Source: Whalleya microplaca (Eukaryota > Ascomycota > Sordariomycetes > Xylariales > Xylariaceae). Taken from it: 64,000 nt of DNA. Shown here piece after piece: positions 45,217 through 57,371 of the stretch; the stretch's first letter is position 1, and every line of letters starts with the position of its first letter. Location of the stretch: positions 496,001 through 560,000 of the forward strand of contig MU385738.1 in assembly GCA_022497155.1 (NCBI GenBank), in the 5' to 3' direction. The translations under genes and the position numbers were made by a program. The notes under the pieces were generated by a model. The model had not been told where the DNA came from. It saw nothing but the letters and a program-made list of their open reading frames with translations, and did not search any database.

Positions 45217-47553
45217 CTACCTCATACGTTCATCTCGTGACACAAGCCCTCTTCCTTCCCCTATGTACTCGAGCTCTCTAATTTTCCTGAGAGCCATATG
45301 GAGTGCAAGGCGAATAGACTCGGCCTTTAAGCCCTGTTGAACCATGTGTTCGTATACTTTCTCGGCTAGGCTGGCGGAATCGGGGTCCCTGACTTTCCAG
45401 AGAGTGGCGATGACATTTTGGAAACCGGCAGCTAGGAATGAACCAGCGAGGCGAATGCCTTCATCTGCGAGACCATCAGCTTGGTTGCTAGCCGTAAGAC
45501 AAGCCGAGAGGTAGGCCAGCAGTGGTGGCCTCAGGTTCAGTTTCACGTTTACGAGATCGCCCACGCTGAGTGATTCTTGGACGATCTAGAATGGGACCGA
45601 CCGCCGCATCCCATAACCGTTCCAGCTCATCATGTATGTCCAAAGGAACGGCGTTCGAGGCGATCTTCTCTTTGAACCTGGCTGCTCTTCTCTGAGTTTC
45701 GCTCATATCCAGCTTCTCTAAATGCAGAACCTCAACACCGGCTCTCCTGACCAAGAAAGCGCCAGACCGGAAGGAGACATCTATAACAACAATAGCACTT
45801 AGTGGATTGTCCTTCATCAGGGCACAGGGGTTTGGTGGAATGAGAAAGTTTCCGAGGTCAGGCTAAATCCGTATCGGCGCGGTGGCGCAGCGAAAGATCG
45901 ACCCCGATATTTTCTATTGCAACCGACTGTTTTCCGTCTCGATCTAGACTCCGACAGAGGTTCTCAAACCTGTCAGCCAGATCATGTCGAGTGCTTCGCA
46001 GACGGCTGATGTCGGCGAGGCGCTCAAATCGGTGGCCGGATATGATGCAACGGCCGCTCTCTACGAGCTGCAACACCTCTTCTGCTTTGCGATTGGCCAT
46101 TAAGGCGGCTGCCGCGGCTCCACTGGCGAGCCCAGCGTACCCCATTTGCCACGGCTGTTGGTCTCGCTGAACAGTGTAGCGAGGACTGAGCAATGGCTGG
46201 AGTTGTACCGCTGCCTCCATGGCTTTGTGTACATCTTCCCAGTTACACTCATCGCGAGCGATCATAGCCAAGGACAAAGCAACCTCCACTCTGTCTCCGG
46301 GGCTTAGCATGGTCGCTTCGAGCAAGATCTTGACATGGGCGGGATCCGCATCATATCCCCCGCCGTGTTCGTGGCCAGTCCGAGACCTGACATACCGTGC
46401 CCGGGCAATAGTAAGGACTATCTTGTCCCTATGCTGGTGCCATGGCGTTGCCTGAGTCACGGCAAATGCTGCTTCAGCCAAGTCTATGGCCTCGTTAATC
46501 ATGTTAGCATGTTCTTTTGACGCAGTCTTCCCACCGACCTTGAACAACTCTAGCACCCAAATCGCCAAGTTAACCAGTCTAGCAGCGGTCGGCCTACCAA
46601 GGCCTACAGACTTTTGACAGTTGACAACGGCATTCTCGAGGTCTTCGATATGTCTCCCCACCATTTCCCACTTCGTTCTATAGAGAACTCCGAGAATCGA
46701 ATATGCTTGACGACTCCTCTCTGATGTGCATTCGGCAGCTATTTTCCCACAGTTGATGGCCTCGTAGAGATCCGAGTCCCTTCCAAGCCTGTCGTATCGA
46801 ATTTTCAGCACCAGTGTCACACGGCTATTGGAGCCAAGACCTGTTGAAAGCTATACGAGATGCAGGAATGCTACACGAGTACATACCTACCAGGAATACA
46901 TACCGCGGAAGCAGGTCCAGAAAGACCTGTCGCCGAAACTCAGACTCAGATTGAAACTTAGAACCACAAGCACCCTCAGAGGGCCTAGAGAACTATTGCT
47001 GAATTGATATATTTCCAAGCCCTGAATTACAGCCCTTGTCACAACCAGAGACCTATTCCTCGTGACAGCAGTATATTCAATGCTTTCTTCTGGCATTAAA
47101 GCAGCTGCATTATTTGCGAGCGAAGTTGCTGTTTCTATGTCTTTAATGGCGGCGCTTAGAGTGTAAAACGCCAATGCCTTGTTTATAACGCTGTCGGTAT
47201 GCAAAGCCTCTGATGACACGCTATCCTGGGCTATCTCGACGGCCCTATGTAGGTCCTTTATGTCCCCGTCTATCTCATATCTCTTGACGAGGCTGTGGCA
47301 CAGGTTTTGGTCCAGTACGGCTCGCTGGGGGGTGGGCCCTAGTTGCCTTCCTTATAGCCAATTGACTGAAATTCAACGATAGATCTAGGCTTTCTCTGAG
47401 ACCAGTGTGATCAAAATGGCACTTTAATCGATTCGCATAGGACGCAATGATCTCACAGTGCCCCTGCCAGTTCCCTGTCCCCCTTGCGACTTTATTCACA
47501 GCTTCTTTATTGCATTTTAGAGACGCCTCTAGACTTATACATGGGAGTCCCAT
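45217..47553 (-). pseudogene. Decayed TPR-CHAT domain protein
   Basis: Fungal TPR-CHAT proteins pair N-terminal helical repeats with a caspase-like CHAT protease domain. Three minus-strand segments read as one gene: 47553-47275 (LRESLDLSLNFSQLAIRKAT), then in another frame 47350-46904 (LCHSLVKRYEIDGDIKDLHRA) spliced by a 63-nt intron (46841-46903) to 46840-45858 (TPR-like helices), then 45860-45594 (LWDAAVGPILDR) and 45580-45217 (LLAYLSACLTASNQADGLAD, with the catalytic-type Cys). Lesions: a one-base frameshift in a C6 run (plus-strand G run at about 47331-47336); an out-of-frame junction near 45850; and at about 45590 a direct jump from PILDR to ESLSVGDLVNV, where relatives carry roughly 150 residues including the catalytic His. 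The missing stretch is absent from the DNA, so it is not an intron. The gene lies at the edge of the AT-rich block. Confidence 0.7.
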
Positions 47554-47562
47554 GGGACTCCC
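47543..47562. repeat. Perfect 20-bp palindrome at the AT-block boundary
   Basis: GGGAGTCCCATGGGACTCCC reads identically on both strands. It lies on the last bases of the CHAT pseudogene, where normal-composition DNA gives way to AT-rich DNA. Confidence 0.9.
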
Positions 47563-48809
47563 ACCAATTCCTATGGGAAGTGATGGGACTTTTATATAAG
47601 TCTTACGCTAGTAATAAGACTCTTACGAAATTTCCCTCCCATTATATATTTTTATAGAACTTTTATAGGAAATATATATATATTAATGAGATAAATAAAA
47701 TTTCGAAATAATTATAAAATAATTAATTAAAATTTATATCTTAATATAAATTAATAAATATTTAAATATTTATATTAATAAATAATAAAAGTATTTATAT
47801 AAAATTTTATATTTTAAATATTAATATATTTTTTAAAAATTAAATACTATTAAATTATTACTTTATGTCATAGGAATTGGCTATAGTAGTAACAGTTATA
47901 CCTTTTGCTTAATTAATATAATGTAATAAAGCTGGAGATTTAAAACTACGGGAGGTGCGCAGGTATTTTATATAATGGCTACCTCACTTTACTTAATTAG
48001 CTATAAAGTCCGTGCATCACCGATTTCACGTTTTATTACCTTAAGCTAAAACTAAGCTAATCAGGTGAATTTATAACACTTTAATTAAGTTATAAAATTT
48101 TTTTTTTATAGTTTTAAATTATTTACTTTTTTTTATATTTTTTGTTTTTTTAAAATTTCTCGAGCTAATATAATTTAATATTATTTTATAGTTTTTTTTA
48201 CCGTTAAATTTTTCCGAGTTATTTTTTTATAATATATTTATTATTTTAATAAATTAAGTATATAATTTTTTAATTATATTTCTTATAAAATTAAAAAATA
48301 ACTAATAACTATTTTTATTAAAATTATATTATTAATTTATAATATAATTTAATTAATATAAATATTAAAGATTTATTAAATTATTTTATAATTATTATAT
48401 TAATAATTATATTTTTTATTATTTTTATTATAATAAATTAAGTTATTTTTTAAAGGTTAAATATAATAAAAGCTTATTATTTATATTTTAAATTAAATTA
48501 TTAAAAAATTTCCCGGATAAATTATTAAAAAACGGCTTTAAAAATTAAAAAGTCGGTATTTTTTTAATAATAATAAATCTTATATAAAATAGCGACTTGA
48601 CACGCTATAGCAGCAGGGTCACCTGGCAGCGGGGTCACCTAGTGACCCCACCTATAGATAAAATAAATAGATTAAATAAAGCACGCACTTATATTAAAAG
48701 CTACAGCTTTCGGCTATAGTTATAAGAGTCCCTCCTTTCATTATTATCATTATCTTTATTTATTCACATTATTTTCACACACCCTTGATCTTTTATATCA
48801 CGACTATAA
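47554..48809. other. AT-rich RIP-like DNA, no genes
   Basis: Almost exclusively A/T with frequent TAA/TTA and no open frames. It contains a candidate inverted-repeat element (47564-47881) and a GC-richer island at 48600-48650 with a GGGTCACCT duplication and the inverted repeat GGGGTCAC-CTA-GTGACCCC (48631-48649). Confidence 0.7.
47564..47881. mobile_element. Candidate small inverted-repeat (MITE-like) element
   Basis: CCAATTCCTATG at 47564-47575 is exactly the reverse complement of CATAGGAATTGG at 47870-47881, enclosing ~300 bp of A/T-only DNA. No clear target duplication is visible. Confidence 0.4.
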
Positions 48810-49036
48810 TGTTTTAAGACAGGGTGTCGGGGTGAAAAAGGTGTCACTTCATGGCTTAGCTAATCCGAAATAATCGAGGCAACGAAATAAAAAAGTCACT
48901 TATAATAGCTATTAATCGAAAAAAGAGATATATTTATTATTAGCGACAAAGCTATCCGAGCTATATATATTTTATTTAAAAATAAAAGAAAAAAACAAGC
49001 GATATATATATGCCATAATACATTAGCTTTATAACA
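48810..49036 (+). repeat. 5' LTR of element A
   Basis: 227 nt, TG...CA ends, preceded by ATAA. Matches 55222-55448 throughout, with differences mainly C/T and G/A. Confidence 0.8.
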
Positions 49037-51830
49037 TCTTTTTTAAATTTTATTATAAATATCCTTATTATAAAAAAATCTAATTAATTAATATAAACGC
49101 GGAAAGTATTTACCTTATTTACTTCTTAAAAGCTTTCGCTTTAGGTTTAACTGCCCTTCCTTTTTTATTTAATTCCACATACTTTCTAATAAACCTACGT
49201 CGTTTTATACGTTTTAATCGACTAGGCTTAATAAAAAAAAAAATTCTTTATCGATTAATAATAGCTATATATCTTTTATAATTTACCTAACTATTTTATC
49301 CCATAAGAAAAGTAAGCTATAGTTATTTTCCTAACGCAGTAAACTTATTTTCTACCTATTTATATAAAATATAAGCTTTTTTATTTCGATAGGCAGTTTT
49401 TTATTATTCTCTTAAAAAAGGTTATTATTAATCGAGATTTAAAAAACTTATATAAGCTTTATATAATTTAAGCTAACGTCGGAATATCTTTTTCGCTTAA
49501 AATAGGCTGGGGGTAAAAGTAAGCTTAAATTCGGGTTCTTGTTTTAGTTTATTAAAGCTATCAGGTTAATTAATAACCCTATAAGTTATTATTCGCTTTA
49601 TTTTTATAATCTAGCTTTTTATTTCTCGTTTTTCGTTAATAAAATAAAAATTTTTATAAAAGCGAAAAAATATAATAAAGGAGCGAAAAAAGCGAAAAAT
49701 TAAATAAGCCACTTAAAAGCTATAACTAAACCTATCTTATTATTATATTATTTAAATAAGTTTAATACGAATAAAAACTATATTATTTTATTAAACCTAA
49801 ACTTAGCGCAATCGATTAAAAGTAGCTCGAGCTTTTTTTCTATTATAAATACTTATAAAGTTAAATAAAAAAGCAATACAAGTTTTTACTAACACAACAA
49901 TTAAAAAAAAGTAAAAGCTGCCTTTTTTTTTAACGTTAATAGTTATAAAGTTGCATAAATATATAAATGCCGTTAATATAAAAAACTAGAAATTATTTAA
50001 AACAATCCGAAAAAAAAAACTAGTCGTTAATTTAAATAACCTTTTAATTAAGTTTTATAGTAGTTCTAAAATAAACCTCCGTTTTAATAAGTCTTTCTTT
50101 AAAAATAACAATACTTATTTAAATTATAGCAGCCATAAAAATAATATCGCAATATTAACGCTTATAATAAGCAAAAAAACATTATATAAATTTAATACTC
50201 TATTTACCTTTCATTTATTTTTATTATAACTAAAAGGGGCGTTTTAATTAGAGGTAATTTTAAATACTTTATTATTTCTAACTAATAAGAAATCTATGTT
50301 TAAGAAATCGATAATTTACTTAATCTTTTGCTTTAAATATTATAGCTTATTTTTAGTCTAAAATTTAAGTTTATATATTTTAATAAAAAGGCCGCAAAAT
50401 TAATTAATAATACAAAAATTAACATTAGCTATTATAACAAACGTACTAAAATCTAAAGGGGGAAGCTGCTTTTATAAGGGCGAACTAGTAGGTAAAGTTA
50501 TTCCAGCCTTATACTCAAGGTCGGAATTAGCTATAAACTTAATTTCAGCCTCGTCTTTAAGTATAGCTTTAAACTTAACATCAGCTTTCGGGGCAGGCTT
50601 AGTGTAAAATTAAACTGGGATTGCTATCTTTATTGCCACTAATTAATTACTTCGGCTAAGGGGACATAAATTATCTCATAAAGCTTCCGACTTATCTCAC
50701 CCGCTTTATTAAATAGGTATTAAAGTAATACCTTATTAAACCCCGTATAATATTTAATTAAATTATCCTATAAAACTTTAAATCTTTTTACCGCATTTTT
50801 AGAAATCCTTTTCTTTTAGTATTTTAAAATTAAAGCTAAGGTTAATTAATTAAATATAATACTTTCTAGCTTATTAGCCTAGGTTTATTTCGGCATTTCT
50901 AAAACTATTAAAAATAAAAGGTTTAGCCTTAATAATACCTTATCGATCGTTTTTTTTACAGATATATTGCCGTTTATATTTTTATGCCTTTTGAATACTA
51001 AAACGTTAATTTTATTTTTACTTTTATATTAAAATAACTTAATTACTACTTTATATATAAAATTCCCGCTTTTATTAATAATTAGTTCTTTTTAAAAGTA
51101 ATTTTACAGGTTTATAAATTCGTAAAACATGTTACTTTTTAAGCCCTTTATTTTAATATTATTAACCTTTAAATTTATAACTAATATTATTTCCGGGTTA
51201 TAATTTTATAAATCAGCCGATGATTAAATAAAATTATAGTTTTATTTAAACTTTATATTTTTTCGATTTTATTATATTTATAAAAATAATAATAAGTTAA
51301 TTTCCGAATTTAAATACCGTATACCTTTATTTCGTATAAAAATTATAAATAATGTCTTAAGATAAGGTGTCGGGGTAAATCGAAAGTAAGATATTAAGTT
51401 AAAATAAGTGTATATTAGCTGCTAAAGCTATATATATGTGACTATTTAATGATATCTAGTGTTATTTATAATAAAAAAGTGAAGGAAATGTAAGGGAAAA
51501 AGTTAGTTAAATATAAGTATATAATCCACTATAAATTGCCTTATAAAGTGCCTTATAAATACCCTATAAAATGCCTTATAAATACCTTATAAAATGCCTT
51601 ATAACGTGGCTTTAAAGGGCTTTTAATAGCTTTTAAGCTGTTGTTAATACCCGTAATCCCTTTGCCTCATTACATCCCTCCCTAATTTTTCAGCTAGCGT
51701 TCACGCAGCTGAAAAATCTGAAAAAAAAAAAAAAATGAAAAATGAAAACACGCCCCACACTTGAATGCCTGACCTTCAGATCTGAAAAAAAAAAAAAATT
51801 TTCACCCCAAGGACCTTAGGGTAACAGGTC

Positions 51831-52110
51831 AAATAGCCACAGCTATCAGCAGCAGCAGCAGGTTAGGTGACAACAGGTTAGCTAGCCACAGCTATCAGCA
51901 GCAGCAGGTCAGGTGACAACAGGTCAGCTAGCCACAGCTAGCCACGGCTTTCAATAGGTCAGATAGCCACAGCTATCAGTAGCAGCAGGTCAGGTCAAGT
52001 GACCTCCTTATAAGCCTCCCTAGTAGCTAACAGCAGGTGATAGCAGGTTAGCTAGCCACAGCTATTAGCAGCAGCAGCAGCAGCAGCAGCTGACAGCCTC
52101 CCTTGCTACT
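51831..52110 (+). repeat. Minisatellite inside element B copy 1
   Basis: Repeated AGCCACAGCTATCAGCAGCAG and CAGGTCAGGTGACAACAGGT modules in alternating order. GC-richer than its surroundings and homologous to 60695-60875. Confidence 0.8.
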
Positions 52111-52646
52111 AAAGGTGACATTCAAGTGATATAGTATATTAAGGTATATAAAGGTGTCCTCCGATATTGTCGTCCATATAAATTATATACGTATTAATAG
52201 CTAGCTATATCTAGCTATATATTAATAGCACAATTAGCTTATTACCGTTATTTATATAAAAATAAATAGGTTTATATATAAAAACATACGGTTTAATATC
52301 TCTAATATTATTACACTCTGTATTTCTAGTATATAAAAAGAAAATTTATAAATCGTAAGTAACAAATAACGTGGATATAATATGGATGAAAGTAGCTAGC
52401 TAGCTATCGATCGAATATATAGCTTAGTTCGATTTATATAGGAGATAAGTGACTATCGGACAAAATCGAAATAAAATAGTTCGCGTGCGATTTATCGGAT
52501 AAAAATAAAGTAAGCTTAATAGTAAATATATTTCAAGTAGCTATTACTAATAAATTTTATGCTTCCGTAACGTGTGGTATAAAAAGGACTGTTTTACTCG
52601 ATTAATTAGAAGGCAAAAAAGTTAAGGCCTATCCGGGAGAGCCAAA

Positions 52647-52945
52647 TATCTTGGGATAAGGTATTAGGGTAAATCGAAAATAAAATATTAAGTTAAAATA
52701 AGTGTATATTAGCTATTAAAGCTATATATATATAACTATTTAATAATATCTAGTATTATTTATAATAAAAAAGTGAAAAAGATATAAAAGAAAAGGTTAG
52801 CTAAATATAAGTATATAATTTACTATAAATTGCCTTATAAAATGCCTTATAAATACTTTATAAAATGCCTTATAACGTGGCTTTAAGGGGCTTTTAGTAG
52901 CTTTTAAGCTATTATTAATACCCGTAATCCCTTTGCTTTATTACA
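52647..52945 (+). repeat. 3' LTR of element B copy 1
   Basis: Homologous to 51353-51674, more heavily C-to-T/G-to-A mutated, followed by ATAA. Confidence 0.8.
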
Positions 52946-55221
52946 ATAAGCCTAAATAATACTTTCTTTATTTATTTTACTTTCGGTAATTATATGCCTA
53001 AAAAATAAAATATTCCTAACTTTAAAAACAGCTTAAAAACTTCCGATAAAATATCCCTTAAATTAATTATTATATCGCATTATGTTATCGCAACTTAACG
53101 ACACTATTAAAAAGTAGGTAATAAAAAAATAGCCTAATTTCCCGCAAAAAAAACAAGTATTTTAATTATACCCTTAAAATAATATCGGTTGTAATATATA
53201 CTAATTATTTTAATTTTATCGGCTATTATACCTTTTATATCTTCCTTTTTTATTTAAAAGCCCGGCGTAATAAATATTAAAAAATACATCCCTTATTTTA
53301 CGTCTTTAAACATTTTGCTAAATAAAGGTTTCTTTTTATAAAGTATAATATTTTAACTTTAATAATATTAATCGAAATTTCTTTATAAATATAATAAAAT
53401 TTTTATTAGCTTTAAGCTATATAATAAATATTTATTTTATAAACTTAATTAAGTCTTTTATTTTATTTAACTAAAAAAATAAAGTCTTTTTTTTTTAAAA
53501 TAACTTTAGGCTATTTTAAACTTATTAATAGTAAACGGAACCGAACTAAACATTAATAATTAACCGAATTATTTTTATACGGCCGATTAGGTAAAACCTG
53601 TCGGATATTACGGCTATTATAATTTATTAAGCCGACTATAATATCCGCTTATATATATATAACGTTTTAAGCTTTTTCGTAATTTAGTTCAAAAAACTCG
53701 TTATATAATTTCGAATAAAACTATATAATCTGTTTAATAACTTTTTAATCGATTTTCTATTATAAACCACTAATAAAAATGGCGTTTTATCCTTTAATTT
53801 TCCCTTATTTCCAGACATCTTTTACCCGAACTAAATAATTTAAACCATAATAATAAATTTCTATCGGTCCAAATAGTTTATTACTTTTTTCCAAGTTTTT
53901 TAACTGTTTTATAAAAGTTTTTATTTACTTTAAGTTACTAATTTTAAAATATCGCTTTAAAATTACCTTTATTTTTTTCTAAATAATAATACCTTTTAGT
54001 AAAGTTTCGATCTATCGCTTATTAGTTTAATTATTTATTTAATATAATATTTCCTTAATTTTAACATTATTTTCCAAGCTATATCTATCGAATATATACG
54101 TTACATTTTCGATCTAATTTATAACATTATTCCCATTAAATAAAAGCTATAAATAGTTTCGAAAATTTAATAACGCAACTGTTATTATAAACCTAGTTCC
54201 TCCGGTTATAATAAATCGCTTTTAATCGGAAGCTATATTTTAATCTATAAGCTTTTTATCGAGTTATATATCTTTTATTCTGCTAAAAAATAAAGCTTTT
54301 TAGCTAATTATTTCTAATTAAATATTCTAATTATATAATACCGAGTCTCCCTTATTTTAATAATATTTTTAATTAATAGTAAGATTAATAATTTCTTAAT
54401 TATCGATTAGTCGGAGGAATCCTTTTTTAACTATATCTAATATAGTTTAAAATATCTTATTGTCTAGCTATTTTAATTCTTTAGTTATGCTTAATTTTAA
54501 GGGAATATATTTTATTTCTTTTAATTATATTAGGTTATAGTTTTACAATACTTTAGATATAAAATTGCAACTATTTTTTAAGACGCTAATAATAGTCTTA
54601 AAAATTAAAAGACTTTTAAAAAAAATCTCGATAATAAGTCGCTAACCTAGCTATTATATTACATTAATTAATTAATCGCGTAATAAAACTACTTATAGGC
54701 TAATTAAAAGCTCGGATATTATTTTCGTTATTTATATTTTACTTTAATTTACTTTATAGGTTTAAACTATAGCACGTTTCCGTATATTATTTATTATATA
54801 TTTTATAATTTTCTAATTCTTCCTAATTTCTCGTGCTACTGATCTTCTCGTATTTAACTTGTTTTATTAAAACTTATATTTTTCTATATCTTTATATTAC
54901 TATATTCTCGTACTTCCTATACTCTATATCTCTATATCTCTATATTACTAGCTTATTAATACATGCTATAAGTCTTTTATAAATCTTTCTATTAATTTAT
55001 TTATTCTTAACATTACTTCTTTATTTTAAATAATCGTTTACCGTTAATTCTTTCTTTTAATTAGTGCTTCTTTTCGTAAGTTCGGTTAGTTTAGTAATTT
55101 TTGGGGGTTTTATTAAAGTCCTTCTCTTTTAGTCCTATCTTACTGCTGCCTTTATTTAAACTATTCTTCTCGATAAATTAAAAAGGCGAAAAAATCAAAG
55201 CCTGTCCGAGAGTAAGCCAAA

Positions 55222-55448
55222 TATCTTAAAACAGGGTATCGGGATAAAAAAGGTGCCACTTTATAGCTTAACTAATCCGAAATAATCGAAACAACGAAAC
55301 AAAAAAGTCACTTATAACAGCTATTAATCGAAAGAAAAGATATATTTATTATTAGCGACAAGGCCGTCCGAGCTATATATATTTTATCTAAGAGTAAAAA
55401 AAAAAAACAAGCGATATATATATGTCACGGCACACTAGCCCCATAACA
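55222..55448 (+). repeat. 3' LTR of element A
   Basis: 227 nt, partner of 48810-49036, followed by ATAA. Confidence 0.8.
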
Positions 55449-57371
55449 ATAATTAAGGTAATAAAATAATTATAAAATAATTTTTTTATATATTTTTTAG
55501 CCTTTATTTACGTATTTTTAGTTATTATATATTAAGTATATTAAAAATAAATTTTTTTTATTTATTTTTAAGTTTTTTTAATTAATAAAACAGGTATTTT
55601 ATAAGCTATAGTTTTACGGCTTTTTTTATTTATAATAAATTAAACTTTTTTAAACTTAAGTTTAATATTTTTTCTTTTTAAAAATAGTAAATTTATATTA
55701 ATATATCGCTATTTTCTCTCGGTAAAGTTTTTAATAATTATTATATTAATTTTATTTTTTATATTTATTTATTTATTATTGTTTTTATTATTTTCGTTAT
55801 TATTATTAGCTTTATAATTAAGTATTATTTTATTATATTTATTCCGGCTATTATTTTAAAAAAATAAAAATAAAATTATTATTTAAATTTAATATAATTT
55901 AAAAATTTTTATTATAATACCGATCGGTATTATTATTTTTATTTATAAAATTATCGGCATTAATATCTTTATTTTTAAAGTTATTATTATTTATTTCGGT
56001 ATTATTATGGGCGTTATTTTTAATTATATCCTGGTTTTTTATAAATAGTTATTTTTAAATTTAATTATTTATTTTTATTATTAAAATTAATACTTTTTAA
56101 TTATTAAATTAAAGCTAAGGCTTAATTATATTTTTTTAAAAATATACTTTATAATTTATAAAAATTTACGCTTTTATTATAAAACTTATTAATATCCGAT
56201 TATTTTATAATTATTTTATTCTTTTATTAAAAGGTTTAAATTATTATTATTAGTAGTTTTTTTATTTATTACTTTATTTATAAATTTAATAATATCGGTA
56301 TTTTATATTATAAAAAAATAAATATATAATTATTTTTTAGTTATTTAAAGGCATTTATTTTAATTTAATTAATAATAAAATTAAGATTTTTAAATTAGGA
56401 ATTATTTAATAATATATATTAAAATTTAATTCCGGCGTTAATATAATAAGCTATGCCGTAATAAAAAATATCGGCGATTATAAGCCGATATAATAATATA
56501 GCTCTCGAGAGTTAATATAAATGCTTTTAAGCTATATCGATTTTTTTTTCCTTTAATTAAAAAATAAATATTTATTTAATATTATAAAATTATATTTTAA
56601 TATAATAACTTTTTATATATTTTTTAATTTATTAATTTTTAAGCTATATTAAAATAAATTAAAATATTAAAAAAAAATTTAAAATAATTTTTTAATAATC
56701 CGGAAATACCGTTAATAAAATATATAAAAGTATTAAATATTTAAGTTTATTAAATTTATACCCGCTTTAAATAAATATATATAATATTAAAAATAATATT
56801 AAAAAATAATTTAAAAAAATAATAATTAAAATAAACAGCTTATAAATAAAAATTAAAAAAAGAATAAAATAAATTATTATAATATTAAGTAATTTTAAAA
56901 ATATAATTATAAAAAAACCTTAATTTATTAATTATATAAAATATAAATATAATAAAAAATATTTTTATATAAAACCTTTAAGATTTTTAAAAATTTTAAA
57001 AATGATTAGCTTAAATAAATATAAATTTTTAGTTAAAAAACTTTTAGTTAAAAAATTTTTAAATATTTTTAATATTTATTTTAATAATTACTATAATTTT
57101 AATATTTAAATATAAACTATTATTATAGCTTTAAAATATATAATGTAGTTAGTAAATATGCCCGATAACTATTTTTAGGTAAAGCGGCCCGAACGTACGG
57201 ATTTATTATACGACTTTTCGCGGCTCCGATATATATTTCCCGATAATTATTCCGCTAGCTGCTTACCGGTTGCGACGCGCGCTTATTAATTACGTCGCTA
57301 GGCCGCCTGTTATCTGCTAAAATATTTTTTCGGGCCGGGAAAATTTTTTTTCGATTTATTTATTTAAATAT
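55449..57371. other. AT-rich degenerate DNA with a CpG-containing island
   Basis: No gene. 55449-57130 is nearly pure A/T. At about 57150-57350 a GC-richer island keeps many CG dinucleotides (GCGACGCGCGC) while CA/TG are scarce, the signature expected when CpA is the mutated dinucleotide. Confidence 0.6.

Larger units (their letters stand above)
51353..52945 (+). mobile_element. Non-autonomous LTR element B, copy 1, nested in A
   Basis: LTRs at 51353-51674 and 52647-52945, both opening TGTC/TATCTT(A/G)(A/G)GA.A.GGTGTC and closing CCCGTAATCCC..TTACA, flanked on both sides by ATAA. The ~970-bp internal part has no coding capacity: a hairpin ATTTTTCAGCT...AGCTGAAAAAT, an A-run, and a minisatellite built from CAGCTAGCCACAGCTATCAGCAGCAGCAGGT-like units. 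Shorter 3' LTR reflects fewer copies of a TGCCTTATAAA(A/G) subrepeat. Confidence 0.8.
48810..55448 (+). mobile_element. LTR retrotransposon A (RIP-degraded), hosting a nested element B
   Basis: Two 227-nt direct repeats at 48810-49036 and 55222-55448 start TGTTTTAAGACAGGG (second copy TATCTTAAAACAGGG) and end in ATAACA; ATAA flanks both sides as a probable 4-bp target duplication. The internal region is riddled with stops in all frames and I could not assign a coding domain, so its superfamily is unproven. Element B sits inside it (51353-52945). The sequence just before the 3' LTR (GAGAGTAAGCCAAA) recurs before the 3' LTR of B, so A and B share mobilisation ends. Confidence 0.75.

Noticed and set aside
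47331..47336. Treating the CHAT frameshift as a sequencing error and the gene as intact
   Set aside because: A homopolymer error is possible here, but the separate deletion near 45590 and the junction near 45850 still break the gene.
51700..52110. CRISPR-like array (regular CAG-rich repeats)
   Set aside because: Units are adjacent and interchanging with no unique spacers, and the host is eukaryotic; it is a minisatellite within an LTR element.
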